Made by a program: the position numbers and the translations under genes. Shown here piece by piece: positions 1 through 10,200 of a DNA stretch of 64,000 bases; the stretch's first letter is position 1; each line of letters starts with the position of its first letter. Below the pieces are notes generated by a model. That model did no database searches and had not been told where the DNA came from. It worked only from the letters and a program-made list of their open reading frames with translations. Origin of the DNA: Flavobacterium sp. CF136 (lineage in GTDB: Bacteria; Bacteroidota; Bacteroidia; Flavobacteriales; Flavobacteriaceae); NCBI RefSeq assembly GCF_000282055.1, contig NZ_AKJZ01000022.1:1-64000 (forward strand), read 5' to 3'.

Positions 1-51
1 TTGGGGCATGTTCATTAAGAATGGCTTTTTAAAATTATTTAGAAAAGTAAA

Positions 52-1524
52 TTATAGTTTACCTTCATATTTAGAACCAATGTGTTTGATTTCAGTTCTT
101 CTGTTTTGAGCTTTACCTGCAGGAGTTTTGTTACTTGCAACTGGTTGAGACTCACCAAAACCTTTAGAAACTAAGTTATCAACGCTAATTCCTCTTTCGA
201 TTAAAGCATTCATAACAGCAGCTGCTCTATCTTCAGAAAGTTTTTGATTCAATTTATCAGAACCATCGCTATCTGTGTGCCCTTCGATACTGAATTTAGC
301 ATTTGGATAGTTAATAAGAATTTGTTTGATAGCATCTAATCTAGCTAAAGTTTCTTGATCTCCTGTTTTGAAAGTAGCTTTACCTGAGTTAAAGTATACT
401 GCTCTTGCTTGAACTTTAAGTTCTTCTAAAGCTTCACTAGTAACTTCTGGACAACCTCTGTTACTAGCAGGACCAGCAACTGTAGGACAATCATCATCTT
501 TATCAAGAACACCATCTTTATCAGCGTCTACGAAAGGACAACCACCATTTTCTCTAGGGCCAGCAACTGTAGGACATTTGTCATCTTTATCAGCGATACC
601 ATCACCGTCAGCATCTGGACAACCGTTTAATGCAGCTAAACCAGCAACATCTGGACATGCATCACTAGCGTCAGCAACTCCGTCTCCGTCAGTATCAGGA
701 CAACCATTTAATGCAGCTAAACCAAATACATCTGGACAAGCATCACTAGCATCAACAATTCCGTCTCCATCAGTATCAGGACAACCATTGAATTGTTTCA
801 AACCAGCAACATCCGGACATGCATCATCTTTATCATAAATCCCATCACCGTCAGTATCTTTACCTCCAAATTTGAAAACAAGACCAGCAGTATGTTGGAA
901 ATGAGAAGGAGCATCTGGAACACCAGCAGCATCTTGTCTACCATCATCACCTGCACCAACAGCCCATTTATATCTTGTAGCAAGTTCAAGACCAATAGCA
1001 TCAGTAAACCAGAAAGTAATTCCAGCACCTGGATTTACTGTTCCATAACTACTATCACCAAAGAAAGTATAACCACCACCAACAGATAACGAAGGATCGA
1101 TTATTTTAGATTTAATTAATTCCTGGAAGCTATATTTAATAGTAGCATCAATTCCATAATACATCAAATCACCAGGGTTAGAAACTACATTTCCTCTTGA
1201 GTCAGCGTCTGGATTAGTCGGATCAAAAGTAACATATTTATCAATTTTGTTTACAGAACCTTGTAAACCAACAGAAAAACCACTACCTACATATCTAGAC
1301 ACACCAATGTAAGATAAAGAAGGAAGGATATTCCAATTGTCTTTTACAGCGAAAGGCTGAGAAAAGTGTTGATCAAAAAATCCATTTCCACCACCAGCAC
1401 TAGTTCTAGTGTCAACGGCATTAACTCCAAAAGAGATCGCCCATGGATTGTTACTGTCTTGTGCGTGAGAGCTTAAACCCATCACCATCATCACAGCAAC
1501 TAAAAGTTTGTTAAGATGTTTCAT
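52..1524 (-). CDS. OmpA-family outer membrane protein with thrombospondin type 3 repeats
   Basis: A 490-residue abundant-porin type protein that anchors the outer membrane to peptidoglycan. The N-terminus is a Sec signal peptide ending near SSHAQ. Residues about 25-220 are rich in alternating beta-strand and Gly and probably form the beta-barrel. Residues about 222-360 hold five calcium-binding thrombospondin type 3 repeats of the DTDGDGI..DDACPD type. Residues about 375-485 are an OmpA C-terminal domain with the peptidoglycan-binding GHTDSDG and NRRTEI signatures. The repeats are close to identical at DNA level, so their copy number may vary between strains. A full -33/-7 promoter lies just upstream (1562-1592), so the gene is probably monocistronic. 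Family assignment is firm; the exact role (structural versus adhesion) is inferred. Confidence 0.93.
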   Translation of the reverse strand: MKHLNKLLVAVMMVMGLSSHAQDSNNPWAISFGVNAVDTRTSAGGGNGFFDQHFSQPFAVKDNWNILPSLSYIGVSRYVGSGFSVGLQGSVNKIDKYVTFDPTNPDADSRGNVVSNPGDLMYYGIDATIKYSFQELIKSKIIDPSLSVGGGYTFFGDSSYGTVNPGAGITFWFTDAIGLELATRYKWAVGAGDDGRQDAAGVPDAPSHFQHTAGLVFKFGGKDTDGDGIYDKDDACPDVAGLKQFNGCPDTDGDGIVDASDACPDVFGLAALNGCPDTDGDGVADASDACPDVAGLAALNGCPDADGDGIADKDDKCPTVAGPRENGGCPFVDADKDGVLDKDDDCPTVAGPASNRGCPEVTSEALEELKVQARAVYFNSGKATFKTGDQETLARLDAIKQILINYPNAKFSIEGHTDSDGSDKLNQKLSEDRAAAVMNALIERGISVDNLVSKGFGESQPVASNKTPAGKAQNRRTEIKHIGSKYEGKL

Positions 1525-1561
1525 ACTTATTTTATTTAATTACAATTTAGTTAATTACAGA

Positions 1562-1592
1562 CAAAAGTAACACCTAATTTTTTAAATACAAA
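1562..1592 (-). promoter_or_regulatory. Bacteroidota-type promoter of the OmpA-family gene
   Basis: On the minus strand TTTG (1589-1592) is followed by exactly 19 bases and then TACTTTTG (1562-1569), matching the Flavobacterium/Bacteroides consensus TTTG-N19-TAnnTTTG. Transcription should start near 1555, giving a leader of about 30 nt before the ATG at 1524. This is the best promoter match I found in the window. Confidence 0.75.
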
Positions 1593-1636
1593 ATGTAATG
1601 TTAAAAAAAACCTACAAAAATGGAATTAAATGGTAA

Positions 1637-2830
1637 TTATATAACTTTTAACATTTGTCCAACAGATATAAAAGCCCTAATAGCCTTATCTAAATGTTCT
1701 CTGGAATGTGCTGCAGATAACTGAACTCTAATTCGTGCTTTTTCTTTAGGAACAACAGGAAAAAAGAACCCAATAACATAGATTCCCTTCTTTAAGAGCT
1801 CATTAGCCATTGTTTGTGACAATTTTGCATCATATAACATTACCGGAACAATTGCAGAATCTCCATCAATTATATCAAAACCTGCCTTTTTTATCCCTTC
1901 TTTAAAATAATTAGTATTCCATTCTAATTTATCTCTTAATGTAGTATCTTTTTCTAAAAGCTCAAACACCTTAATAGAAGCCCCAACAATCGCCGGCGCT
2001 AAAGAATTTGAAAACAAATAGGGTCTTGAACGCTGACGCAGCAATTCTATAATTTCTTTTTTAGCCGTTGTATAACCTCCCATGGCACCACCTAGAGCCT
2101 TACCAAGCGTTCCAGTTATAATATCAACTCTTCCCATAACTCCTTTTGCTTCAAGCGTACCTTTACCGGTTGCCCCAATAAATCCGGCTGCATGACATTC
2201 ATCAACCATAACCATTGCATCATATTTGTCAGCCAAATCGCAAATTTTATCCAAGGGAGCAACAAGGCCATCCATTGAAAAAACACCATCAGTAACAATT
2301 AATTTAAAACGTGCCCCTGCCTTATTAGCCATAATTAATTGCTGCTCCAAATCTTCCATGTTACTGTTTTCATAACGATAGCGAGCGGCTTTACACAAAC
2401 GAACTCCATCTATTATAGAAGCATGATTTAAACTATCAGAAATAATTGCATCATTTTCTCCTAACAATGGCTCAAAAACACCTCCATTTGCATCAAAAGC
2501 TGCTGCATATAAAATAGTATCTTCCGTACCATAAAAATTAGCAATCTTTTTTTCTAATGTCTTATGAATATCCTGTGTACCACAAATAAAACGCACTGAA
2601 GACATTCCGAAACCATGAGTATCCATAGCATCTTTTGCTGCCTGCACTACTTCAGGATGCGAAGAAAGCCCTAAATAATTATTAGCACAGAAATTCAAAA
2701 CTTTTTCACCCGTAGAAATAGTTATTTCTGCGTCTTGTGCAGAAGTTATAATACGCTCTTTTTTAAAAATTCCATTTTCTTCAATAGTCTGCAACTCACT
2801 TTGCAAATACTCTTTTATTTTACCGTACAT
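1637..2830 (-). CDS. kbl: Glycine C-acetyltransferase (2-amino-3-ketobutyrate CoA ligase)
   Basis: PLP enzyme of the alpha-oxoamine synthase family. It converts 2-amino-3-ketobutyrate plus CoA to glycine and acetyl-CoA, the second step of threonine breakdown via threonine dehydrogenase. The 397-residue length is standard. Seen motifs: NHASIIDG near residue 135, DECHAAG at 210-216 (Asp contacts the PLP pyridine), and [14 protein letters not shown] with the Schiff-base lysine at about K244. The C-terminal region [18 protein letters not shown] is typical of Kbl rather than of serine palmitoyltransferase or KAS-like relatives. The threonine dehydrogenase partner is not in this window. It is cytoplasmic and followed by the OmpA gene, which has its own promoter. 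Confidence 0.94.
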   Translation of the reverse strand: MYGKIKEYLQSELQTIEENGIFKKERIITSAQDAEITISTGEKVLNFCANNYLGLSSHPEVVQAAKDAMDTHGFGMSSVRFICGTQDIHKTLEKKIANFYGTEDTILYAAAFDANGGVFEPLLGENDAIISDSLNHASIIDGVRLCKAARYRYENSNMEDLEQQLIMANKAGARFKLIVTDGVFSMDGLVAPLDKICDLADKYDAMVMVDECHAAGFIGATGKGTLEAKGVMGRVDIITGTLGKALGGAMGGYTTAKKEIIELLRQRSRPYLFSNSLAPAIVGASIKVFELLEKDTTLRDKLEWNTNYFKEGIKKAGFDIIDGDSAIVPVMLYDAKLSQTMANELLKKGIYVIGFFFPVVPKEKARIRVQLSAAHSREHLDKAIRAFISVGQMLKVI

Positions 2831-2903
2831 CTTTATTTATTTAATATGTTAAAAATTAACAACTTATACTAATTTTTAAATTTTTAACGACTGACTAATT
2901 TTT

Positions 2904-5900
2904 TCACAAATTTACTACATCGATTTCCGTTCCTATGTACACCAAAGCTCTTTTTAACACTTTGTATCCTAAATCCTCAATTGCATATTGATATTCCTGA
3001 ATTTGCTGTATATATTTAGGATTTCTGGCTCCGGTTTTATAATCAAGCAAATAAGCTTCTTTGCCTTCAGTCAAAACAATTCGGTCCGGTTTTAAAATTT
3101 TCCCTTGCTTTTGAACTATTGTCTGCTCATTTAAAATAATATTTTTACCCTCAAAACAAACATCTATTTCCGGGTGATTTACTATTTCCTGAAGCGTCTT
3201 GAAAACAATTTCTTTTTGCCCATAAGTAATTAATCCGTTTTCTATTGCTTTTTCTATCGCCAAATGAATATCTGATTTATCTTTTACAAATGCCAGAATT
3301 TCATGAATTACGTTTCCATACGAAATTGCTTCCTGCTGATTTGTTCCCCACATTAAAGCTTCGCGCTGAGCAATTTTAATATTCTTGGGATTTAAAACTT
3401 CAGTAACTATGGGAATTGTTTTTACCAAATCCAATGTTTTGTCAAGTGGAGAGAGTTTCGTTTTGTTTCCAAATTCATATTCTAACTTTTCCAAATCGTA
3501 CACACCTTTTTCTACTAAATATTTAATAAAAAAAGAAGCCATATTATTTGGAAACCCTCCATCCTTTTTCTCCTTTACAGCTTGAGAAATAATATATAAT
3601 TGTTCCTCAGCACGTGTTAAGGCAACATACAAAACATTAATATTATCAAGTAATTCTTCTTGTTTTTTCAAATTAAAAACTGCCGAAGCACTTTCACCAA
3701 AATTTTCAACAGCACTACTGTTATCAATTAAAGCTCTCGGCACATCCAGATTTGTATCTTCAGTATCCAGCCATAATTTATCTTTCGGCTTCCTATTATA
3801 ATCTTCTTCCGCAAAAGGCATAATAACAATAGGAAATTCAAGACCTTTCGATTTATGAATTGTCATAATCCGAACTGCATTATTCCCTTCCGGAGACGGG
3901 ATACTGAATTTCTCAGCGTTTTTATTCCAAAAACTCAGGAAATCAGCAATTCCAGCCTGATTACGAATATCTCTTTCCAATACAATATCCAAAAAAAATT
4001 GTACATAAGCATTTCCTTCAGAGGGAAGAACAAATTTAGATATGATAATTTCAACAGCTTCGTATAACGATTTTTTTCTAATATTCTCGAAAGAAAGTGA
4101 AACATCAAAAGTTAAAAGCCATTTTTCAAAATCACTTTCGAACTTCTGAGCCATGCCCTTCGAAATAAAATCGTGAATTGGCATTCCAACTTCTTTATTA
4201 ACTGCCAAAAAATGCAGAAAATTTGCTTTTGCTTCTAAATCGGCATTATTATTCAGGTATTTCAACAAGTGAATTATCAAACGGACTTCTGTCGCATTTT
4301 GAATCATTAAGGTTTCAGATGACAAAAGGGGAATATTTTGTTCCGTTAAATAATTTGCAACAGCAATTCCCTGGTCTCTTTTTCGGGTTAATACAACAAT
4401 ATCCTTATATTCAAAACCCTGACGAACTACACTCTGAATAGTATTTAAGGTTGCCAGAACATATAAATCTGACTTCTCCACTGCTTCATCATCATCAGCA
4501 AAATCATCTTTTTCAATTATTGGAAGAAAAGAAATATTAACGTATCCGCCTTTTTTGGAATTTGTATTTTGAAAGCTGTGATTTTCATATAAATCCTTAT
4601 AGTCTTCATTAGAAAATTCGGTTGAAATCAACTTAAAAAAAGCATTATTAAAATCAATGACTTCGCTATAACTCCTGTAATTTGTATTTAAATGTTTTAT
4701 TTCTTTATCGGGATTATTAAACGGATTTACATCTTTACTTAATTCAATAAATTGCTCTGCTTTTCCACCCCTCCAACGATAAATGGACTGTTTTGGATCT
4801 CCTACAATCATTAAAGTTCCTTTATTCCCCAAATCATCCAACCCCGAGAGTGAATTGTCGATCAACGGAATTAGGTTTTGCCATTGCATTTCTGAAGTAT
4901 CCTGGAATTCATCAATAAAAAAATGTCGATAGCGTTCCCCTAAACGTTCATATATAAAAGGAGCTGGCTGGTTTTGAATTTCACGGTGAATAATCGCATT
5001 GAATTCTGAAATTGACAGAATATTTTGTTCGGATTGGATTTTTGCCAATTCATTACTAACTGTATTTAGCAAGGAAAGTGGTGTTATATTTTTCAGGAAT
5101 GCTTTATAAAAATCTCTTTTTTCGAAATTTTTATACACCTTGTTTAATATTTGAAGCAATTCCGGAATAAGATTTTCAATTAATGCTTTATCCTTAGCTG
5201 TTTTGTTAATCGCTATATCTTCAAATTCATGAAAAGTTTTATTTTTTGGATTGAATTTACCATTACGGATGCTTTCTAAATGATTCGGAAAAGTACCCCG
5301 GGAAAAAGATTTTGAATCAATCCCGTTTTTATCAATCAAAGAACATGCTTCAATCGCAAACTGTTCATTTTCGGATTCTAATTCTTTACACAGAACAAGC
5401 ATTTTCTTTTTAATCTCCACAAATTCTTCAATCGATTTGTCGTGAAAATGCAAAATCTCATTTCGATTGTTTTCATTCAGCACTAATCTGCCTGTTTCCA
5501 AAATTTCCCGCGAAACATCCCAACTTTTATCATCGTCGGTTTTTTCCATTGTAAAATCGATCAGCAATTTCGTCAATGTTTCATCCTGCCCTGCTTGTGC
5601 AATAATTGCATCGACAGCTTCTATCAATAAATTTTCAGTATCTAAAGTCACCTCAAAAGTCATAGGCAGATTCAAATCATGTGCAAAAGCACGAATCACC
5701 TTATGCGTAAATTTATCAATGGTAGAAATATCAAAAGCAGCATAATTATGAATAAGATGCTTGATGATATTTTGAGATTTTGTTTTGATTTTGATTATAG
5801 AAAGTCCCGTTTCCCGAGATAAATCTTCCATTAAATCTATTGCTTTGGAAGAAGGTTCCTCTTTCGTGAACTCAGACAAACTCCCAACAATACGGCTTTT

Positions 5901-6062
5901 CATTTCATGAACCGCTTTATTGGTAAATGTTATAGCAAGAATGTTACGATAGGCATCATTTTTAGGTGAGGAAAGAATAATTTTCAAATACTCCCTCACC
6001 AAAGTATAGGTCTTTCCAGAACCTGCAGAGGCATCATAAATAGAAAAAGACGTGCTTTGCAT
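2904..6062 (-). CDS. addA: AddA/RecB-like UvrD-family helicase-nuclease
   Basis: A 1052-residue SF1A helicase with a C-terminal nuclease, acting in double-strand break end resection. Seen: Walker A ASAGSGKTYT (Lys17), motif II FFIDEFQDTSEMQ near residue 390, GDPKQSIYRWRGG, motif V TIHKSKGLEFP, and motif VI LYVALTRAEEQL. The C-terminal 150 residues carry the PD-(D/E)XK signature PDRIV..LLDYKTG of AddA/RecB nucleases. The Met start sits six residues before the helicase fold, as is usual for the family. The AddB-like partner, which normally works with it, is not within this window. Upstream, lspA is on the same strand about 90 bp away. Function in repair is well supported by motifs; the gene symbol is inferred, since Bacteroidota members are often only called UvrD-like. 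Confidence 0.85.
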   Translation of the reverse strand: MQSTSFSIYDASAGSGKTYTLVREYLKIILSSPKNDAYRNILAITFTNKAVHEMKSRIVGSLSEFTKEEPSSKAIDLMEDLSRETGLSIIKIKTKSQNIIKHLIHNYAAFDISTIDKFTHKVIRAFAHDLNLPMTFEVTLDTENLLIEAVDAIIAQAGQDETLTKLLIDFTMEKTDDDKSWDVSREILETGRLVLNENNRNEILHFHDKSIEEFVEIKKKMLVLCKELESENEQFAIEACSLIDKNGIDSKSFSRGTFPNHLESIRNGKFNPKNKTFHEFEDIAINKTAKDKALIENLIPELLQILNKVYKNFEKRDFYKAFLKNITPLSLLNTVSNELAKIQSEQNILSISEFNAIIHREIQNQPAPFIYERLGERYRHFFIDEFQDTSEMQWQNLIPLIDNSLSGLDDLGNKGTLMIVGDPKQSIYRWRGGKAEQFIELSKDVNPFNNPDKEIKHLNTNYRSYSEVIDFNNAFFKLISTEFSNEDYKDLYENHSFQNTNSKKGGYVNISFLPIIEKDDFADDDEAVEKSDLYVLATLNTIQSVVRQGFEYKDIVVLTRKRDQGIAVANYLTEQNIPLLSSETLMIQNATEVRLIIHLLKYLNNNADLEAKANFLHFLAVNKEVGMPIHDFISKGMAQKFESDFEKWLLTFDVSLSFENIRKKSLYEAVEIIISKFVLPSEGNAYVQFFLDIVLERDIRNQAGIADFLSFWNKNAEKFSIPSPEGNNAVRIMTIHKSKGLEFPIVIMPFAEEDYNRKPKDKLWLDTEDTNLDVPRALIDNSSAVENFGESASAVFNLKKQEELLDNINVLYVALTRAEEQLYIISQAVKEKKDGGFPNNMASFFIKYLVEKGVYDLEKLEYEFGNKTKLSPLDKTLDLVKTIPIVTEVLNPKNIKIAQREALMWGTNQQEAISYGNVIHEILAFVKDKSDIHLAIEKAIENGLITYGQKEIVFKTLQEIVNHPEIDVCFEGKNIILNEQTIVQKQGKILKPDRIVLTEGKEAYLLDYKTGARNPKYIQQIQEYQYAIEDLGYKVLKRALVYIGTEIDVVNL

Positions 6063-6148
6063 GAAGTTTGATTTTGTATGGTAAAAATAGCACTTCTAAA
6101 GCACACTATTAATTACAAAACCAAAAAATTATATTATACAAACAAAGT

Positions 6149-6745
6149 CTAATGTTTTGGAAAGGCTCTTTTATTAAAAACAAGCAAAATACCCACACCA
6201 GTAGAAATAGCTATATCGGCAACATTAAAAATAGCATTAAAAAATTCAAATTCTTTCCCTCCAAAAAATGGTATCCAGCCAGGTAAATTCCCTTTCCAGA
6301 TAGGAAAATAAAACATGTCCACAACCAAACCATGAAACCATGTTCCGTAAGGCTGAGGAGAAAAAAGAGTTGCTAAATTATTATAACTGCCATCAAAAAT
6401 AACTCCGTAGAAAACAGAATCCAGAATATTACCTGTGGCACCTGCAAAAATAAGTGCGATTGCAACAACCAAATAAGCGGAAGTGTTCTTTTTTACAGAA
6501 TCATACAACCAATAACCTATTCCGAAAACGGCAAAAATCCTAAAACCCGTCAGAATTAATTTCCCGTATTCTCCCGGAATTTTAGTTCCCCATGCCATTC
6601 CTTCATTTTCAATAAAATGTATTCTGAACCAGCTGGAAACATGAAACTCTTCTCCTAAAATAAAGTTAGTTTTTACGTAGATTTTTGAAACCTGATCAAT
6701 TAATAATATAATAAATATAAGGAGATACGCTTTTCTTAATGACAT
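6149..6745 (-). CDS. lspA: Lipoprotein signal peptidase (signal peptidase II)
   Basis: Inner membrane aspartyl protease that cleaves the signal peptide of prolipoproteins after lipidation. The 198 residues contain four hydrophobic segments (about 8-25, 65-81, 90-103 and 172-192). Catalytic aspartates are visible in GATGNILDS (D109) and NVADIAIS (D177). A loop of about 60 residues between them (including GTWFHGLVVDMF) makes this longer than the 160-170 residue proteobacterial form; this is common in Bacteroidota. It lies downstream of ileS and the DksA-like gene, a conserved cluster, but a terminator at 6783-6809 separates it and a -7 box sits at 6765-6772, so it probably has its own transcript. 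The window's lipoproteins (for example 21889 and 51599) would be substrates. Confidence 0.93.
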   Translation of the reverse strand: MSLRKAYLLIFIILLIDQVSKIYVKTNFILGEEFHVSSWFRIHFIENEGMAWGTKIPGEYGKLILTGFRIFAVFGIGYWLYDSVKKNTSAYLVVAIALIFAGATGNILDSVFYGVIFDGSYNNLATLFSPQPYGTWFHGLVVDMFYFPIWKGNLPGWIPFFGGKEFEFFNAIFNVADIAISTGVGILLVFNKRAFPKH

Positions 6746-6764
6746 TTTATGAATTTTAATGTGG

Positions 6765-6772
6765 CAAAAGTA
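6765..6772 (-). promoter_or_regulatory. Putative -7 box upstream of lspA
   Basis: TACTTTTG on the minus strand fits the TAnnTTTG -7 consensus, about 20 nt upstream of the lspA ATG at 6745. I do not see a well-placed TTTG -33 box, so this is a partial match only. Confidence 0.4.
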
Positions 6773-6782
6773 AGAATTAAAT

Positions 6783-6809
6783 CAAAAAAAACGCTCCAAA
6801 TGGAGCGTT
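6783..6809 (-). terminator. Rho-independent terminator after the ileS-dksA operon
   Basis: Perfect 9-bp stem AACGCTCCA/TGGAGCGTT (6790-6798 with 6801-6809), followed on the minus strand by a run of seven or more T. It lies about 25 bp after the DksA-like stop codon. Confidence 0.85.
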
Positions 6810-6832
6810 AATTCTTTTGTAATTTCAGGTGT

Positions 6833-7213
6833 TTATCTTTGCAAGTTTTTAGCCTCGATACTCATTGTAGCGTGAGGAACAATTTTCAGTCTTTCTTTAC
6901 CGATTAATTTACCGGTAACTTTACAAATACCGTATGTTTTATTTTCTACACGGAATAATGCGTTTTTAAGATCACGGATAAATTTTTCCTGTCTGATAGC
7001 TAACTGTGAGTTTGCTTCTTTTGACATCGTTTCGCTTCCTTCTTCAAAAGCTTTGAAAGTTGGAGAAGTATCGTCTGTCCCGTTATTTAAATCGTTCATG
7101 TAAGCACTTTTTATTAAATCCAGATCGGCTTGTGCTTTTTGTATTTTATTTTGAATTATTTCTTTGAACTCTGCCAAATCAGCGTCTGAGTATCTTGTAA
7201 TTTCATCTATCAT
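6833..7213 (-). CDS. DksA/TraR-family RNA polymerase regulator, without zinc cysteines
   Basis: A 126-residue protein with an N-terminal coiled coil (about 1-75, with acidic residues at the turn NNGTDDTSP) and a C-terminal globular knuckle (YGICKVTGKLIGKERL...PHATMS). This is the DksA/TraR architecture, which binds the RNA polymerase secondary channel and modulates initiation with ppGpp. The zinc finger of classical DksA needs four cysteines; only one is present here, so the knuckle is probably held without zinc. The gene lies 9 bp downstream of ileS on the same strand, so the two are cotranscribed and end at the terminator 6783-6809. Assignment to the family is firm; direct regulatory function is inferred. 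Confidence 0.87.
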   Translation of the reverse strand: MIDEITRYSDADLAEFKEIIQNKIQKAQADLDLIKSAYMNDLNNGTDDTSPTFKAFEEGSETMSKEANSQLAIRQEKFIRDLKNALFRVENKTYGICKVTGKLIGKERLKIVPHATMSIEAKNLQR

Positions 7214-7221
7214 TATATCTA

Positions 7222-10200
7222 TTATTTTGAAATTAATATCGTTGTTTTAATATCATCAAACTCAATTTCTGTGCCGTTTTCTAAAGCGTCAGTAAAAACC
7301 AAATTATCTGTTAATGTCTCAGACTTAATATAGTCTTCATTTTTTAAAATGGCTTCTTCTAAAAGACCACTTCTTTTAATTTGCACTTTAATCTTATCAG
7401 TAACCTCAAATCCGGAATCTTTACGGATATTCTGAATTCTGTTTACTAATTCTCTCGCAATACCTTCTTTTTTCAAATCATCGGTAATTGTAATATCAAG
7501 CGCAACTGTTATTCCGTTTGAATTTGCAACCAGCCATCCTTCTATATCTTGCGATGTTATTTCAACATCTTCTAGTGATAAAGTTACATTATTTCCAGCA
7601 ATAACAATATCTAACATCCCCTGCTTATCTAATTTATTGATTTGATCTGCAGAAAAACTTTGTATTTCCTTAGAAATCAGACCCATATCTTTTCCAAAAC
7701 GTGGTCCTAAAGCTTTAAAATTAGGCTTGATCTGCTTTACCAAAATACCCGATGCATCATCTAAAAGCATTATTTCTTTCACATTTACCTCCGCTTTTAC
7801 AAGCTCGGAAATAGCTTCAATTTCTGCACGTTGATTTTCGTCAAGCACCGGAATCATTACCTTTTGCAAAGGTTGTCGCACTTTAATCATTTCCTTTTTA
7901 CGAAGAGATAATACCAACGATGAGATCGTTTGCGCCTTCTGCATTTTGCTCTCTAACGTTTTATTAACAAAGTTTTCGACAAATTTTGGAAACTCAGCCA
8001 AGTGAACACTGGCATATTTCTCAGATTCTGTAGAAATTGTCAAATCGCGGTACAATTTATCCATGAAAAAAGGAGCGATTGGAGCACTCAATTTACTTAT
8101 AGTCAGTAAACAAGTGTAAAGCGTTTGATAAGCTGCAATTTTATCGTGGGCATATTCGCCTTTCCAAAATCTACGACGGCATAAACGAACGTACCAGTTA
8201 CTTAAATTTTCCTGAACGAAGTCAGAAATAGCCCTAGCAGCTTTTGTTGGCTCGTAATCTTCATAACATTCATCAACAAATTTTATTAATGTATGCAATT
8301 CAGAGATAATCCACTGATCGATTTCCGGTCTTTCGTTTAACGGAATTTCTGCTTCAGCATATTTAAATCCATCAATATTCGCATATAACGAAAAGAATGA
8401 ATATGTGTTGTATAATGTTCCGAAGAATTTACGACGAACCTCAGCAATTCCCTCAAGATCAAACTTTAAGTTATCCCACGGATTTGCGTTTGAAATCATG
8501 TACCAACGTGTGGCATCAGGACCGTATTCTTTTATGGTTTCAAAAGGGTCTGTCGCATTTCCTAAACGTTTCGACATTTTTTGTCCGTTTTTATCCAAAA
8601 CCAAACCATTCGAAACTACATTTTTATACGCTACCTTATCGAAAACCAAAGTTCCGATAGCATGTAAGGTATAAAACCATCCACGGGTCTGATCGACACC
8701 TTCTGCAATGAAATTCGCAGGGAAATCTTTATTCTCGTCAATTTTATCTTTATTCTCAAAAGGATAATGCCATTGGGCGTAAGGCATTGCCCCAGAATCA
8801 AACCAAACATCAATTAAATCGCTCTCACGTTTCATTGGCTGGCCTGAAGCCGAAACTAAGGTAATTTGATCCACTACATTTTTATGTAAATCGATTAAAT
8901 CATAATTTGTTTCAGACATATTTCCGATTTCAAAACCTTTAAACGGGTTTTCTTTTTGAAAACCAGCTTCAATAGATTTTTCGATCGCATTGTACAATTC
9001 TTCAACAGAACCAATCAGAACTTCTTCTTTTTTGTCTTCAGTTCTCCAAATGGGCAACGGAATACCCCAATATCTAGAACGAGATAAGTTCCAGTCATTG
9101 GCATTTTTCAACCAATTCCCAAAACGTCCCTCACCAGTAGACTTAGGCTTCCAATTGATAGTTTCGTTCAGGTCGAACATTCTATCTTTTACATCGGTTA
9201 CTTTAACGAACCAGGAGTCTAACGGATAATATAATAATGGTTCATCTGTTCTCCAACTGTGCGGATAACTGTGAACATATTTTTCAACCTTAAAGGCTTT
9301 ATTTTCTTCTTTTAATCGAATAGCAATTTCAACATCAACAGAACGTTCCGGTGCCTGACCTTCATCATAATATTCGTTTTTAACATATTTACCGGCTAAT
9401 TCACCCATGTGAGAAGTAAATTTTCCTTGTAAGTCAACTAAAGGAACTGCTGTACCATTTTCGTCTAAAACCAACATTGGCGGCACTTCTGGTTTTGCTT
9501 CTTTTGCAACTTTAGCATCATCAGCTCCAAAAGTTGGCGCAGTATGAACAACTCCTGTTCCGTCTTCTGTAGTAACAAAATCTCCGGCAATTACCCTAAA
9601 TGCATTTTCGGCATTTTGATAAGGCAATACATATGGCAATAATTGCTCATAACGAATCCCTACCAAATCAGCACCTTTTGCTTCTGCTAAAATCTTATAC
9701 GGAAGTTGTTTGTCTCCATTTTTCACTTTTTCGAAATTAGCTTCGTCTTCACTTGCAAAAAATCCTTTTCCGAATTGTTTTCCAACTAAATTCTTAGCCA
9801 AAACAACACTAATTGGCTCAAAAGTATATTGATTGAAAGTTTTTACTAAAACGTAATCTATTTTTGGCCCAACTGTCAAAGCTGTATTTGATGGTAATGT
9901 CCAGGGAGTAGTCGTCCATGCCAAAATGTGAATATCTCCAAAACCTTGCAAAAATGAAGGTAACGTTTCTGGTAAGGTTTTGAATTGCGCTACAATCGTA
10001 GTATCAGTAACGTCTCTGTAGGCTCCCGGCTGATTTACTTCGTGAGAAGACAATCCCGTTCCTGCTTTTGGAGAATAAGGCTGAATCGTGTATCCTTTAT
10101 ACAACAAACCTTTATCATAGATTTGTTTCAAAAGCCACCAAACAGACTCCATATATTTCGGTTTATAAGTTACATACGGATCTTCCATATCTACCCAATA

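Noticed and set aside
578..838. Plus-strand open frame of 86 codons with repeated SGQPFNAAKP
   Set aside because: It is the antisense of the thrombospondin type 3 repeats of the OmpA-like gene; the repeats produce the apparent structure.
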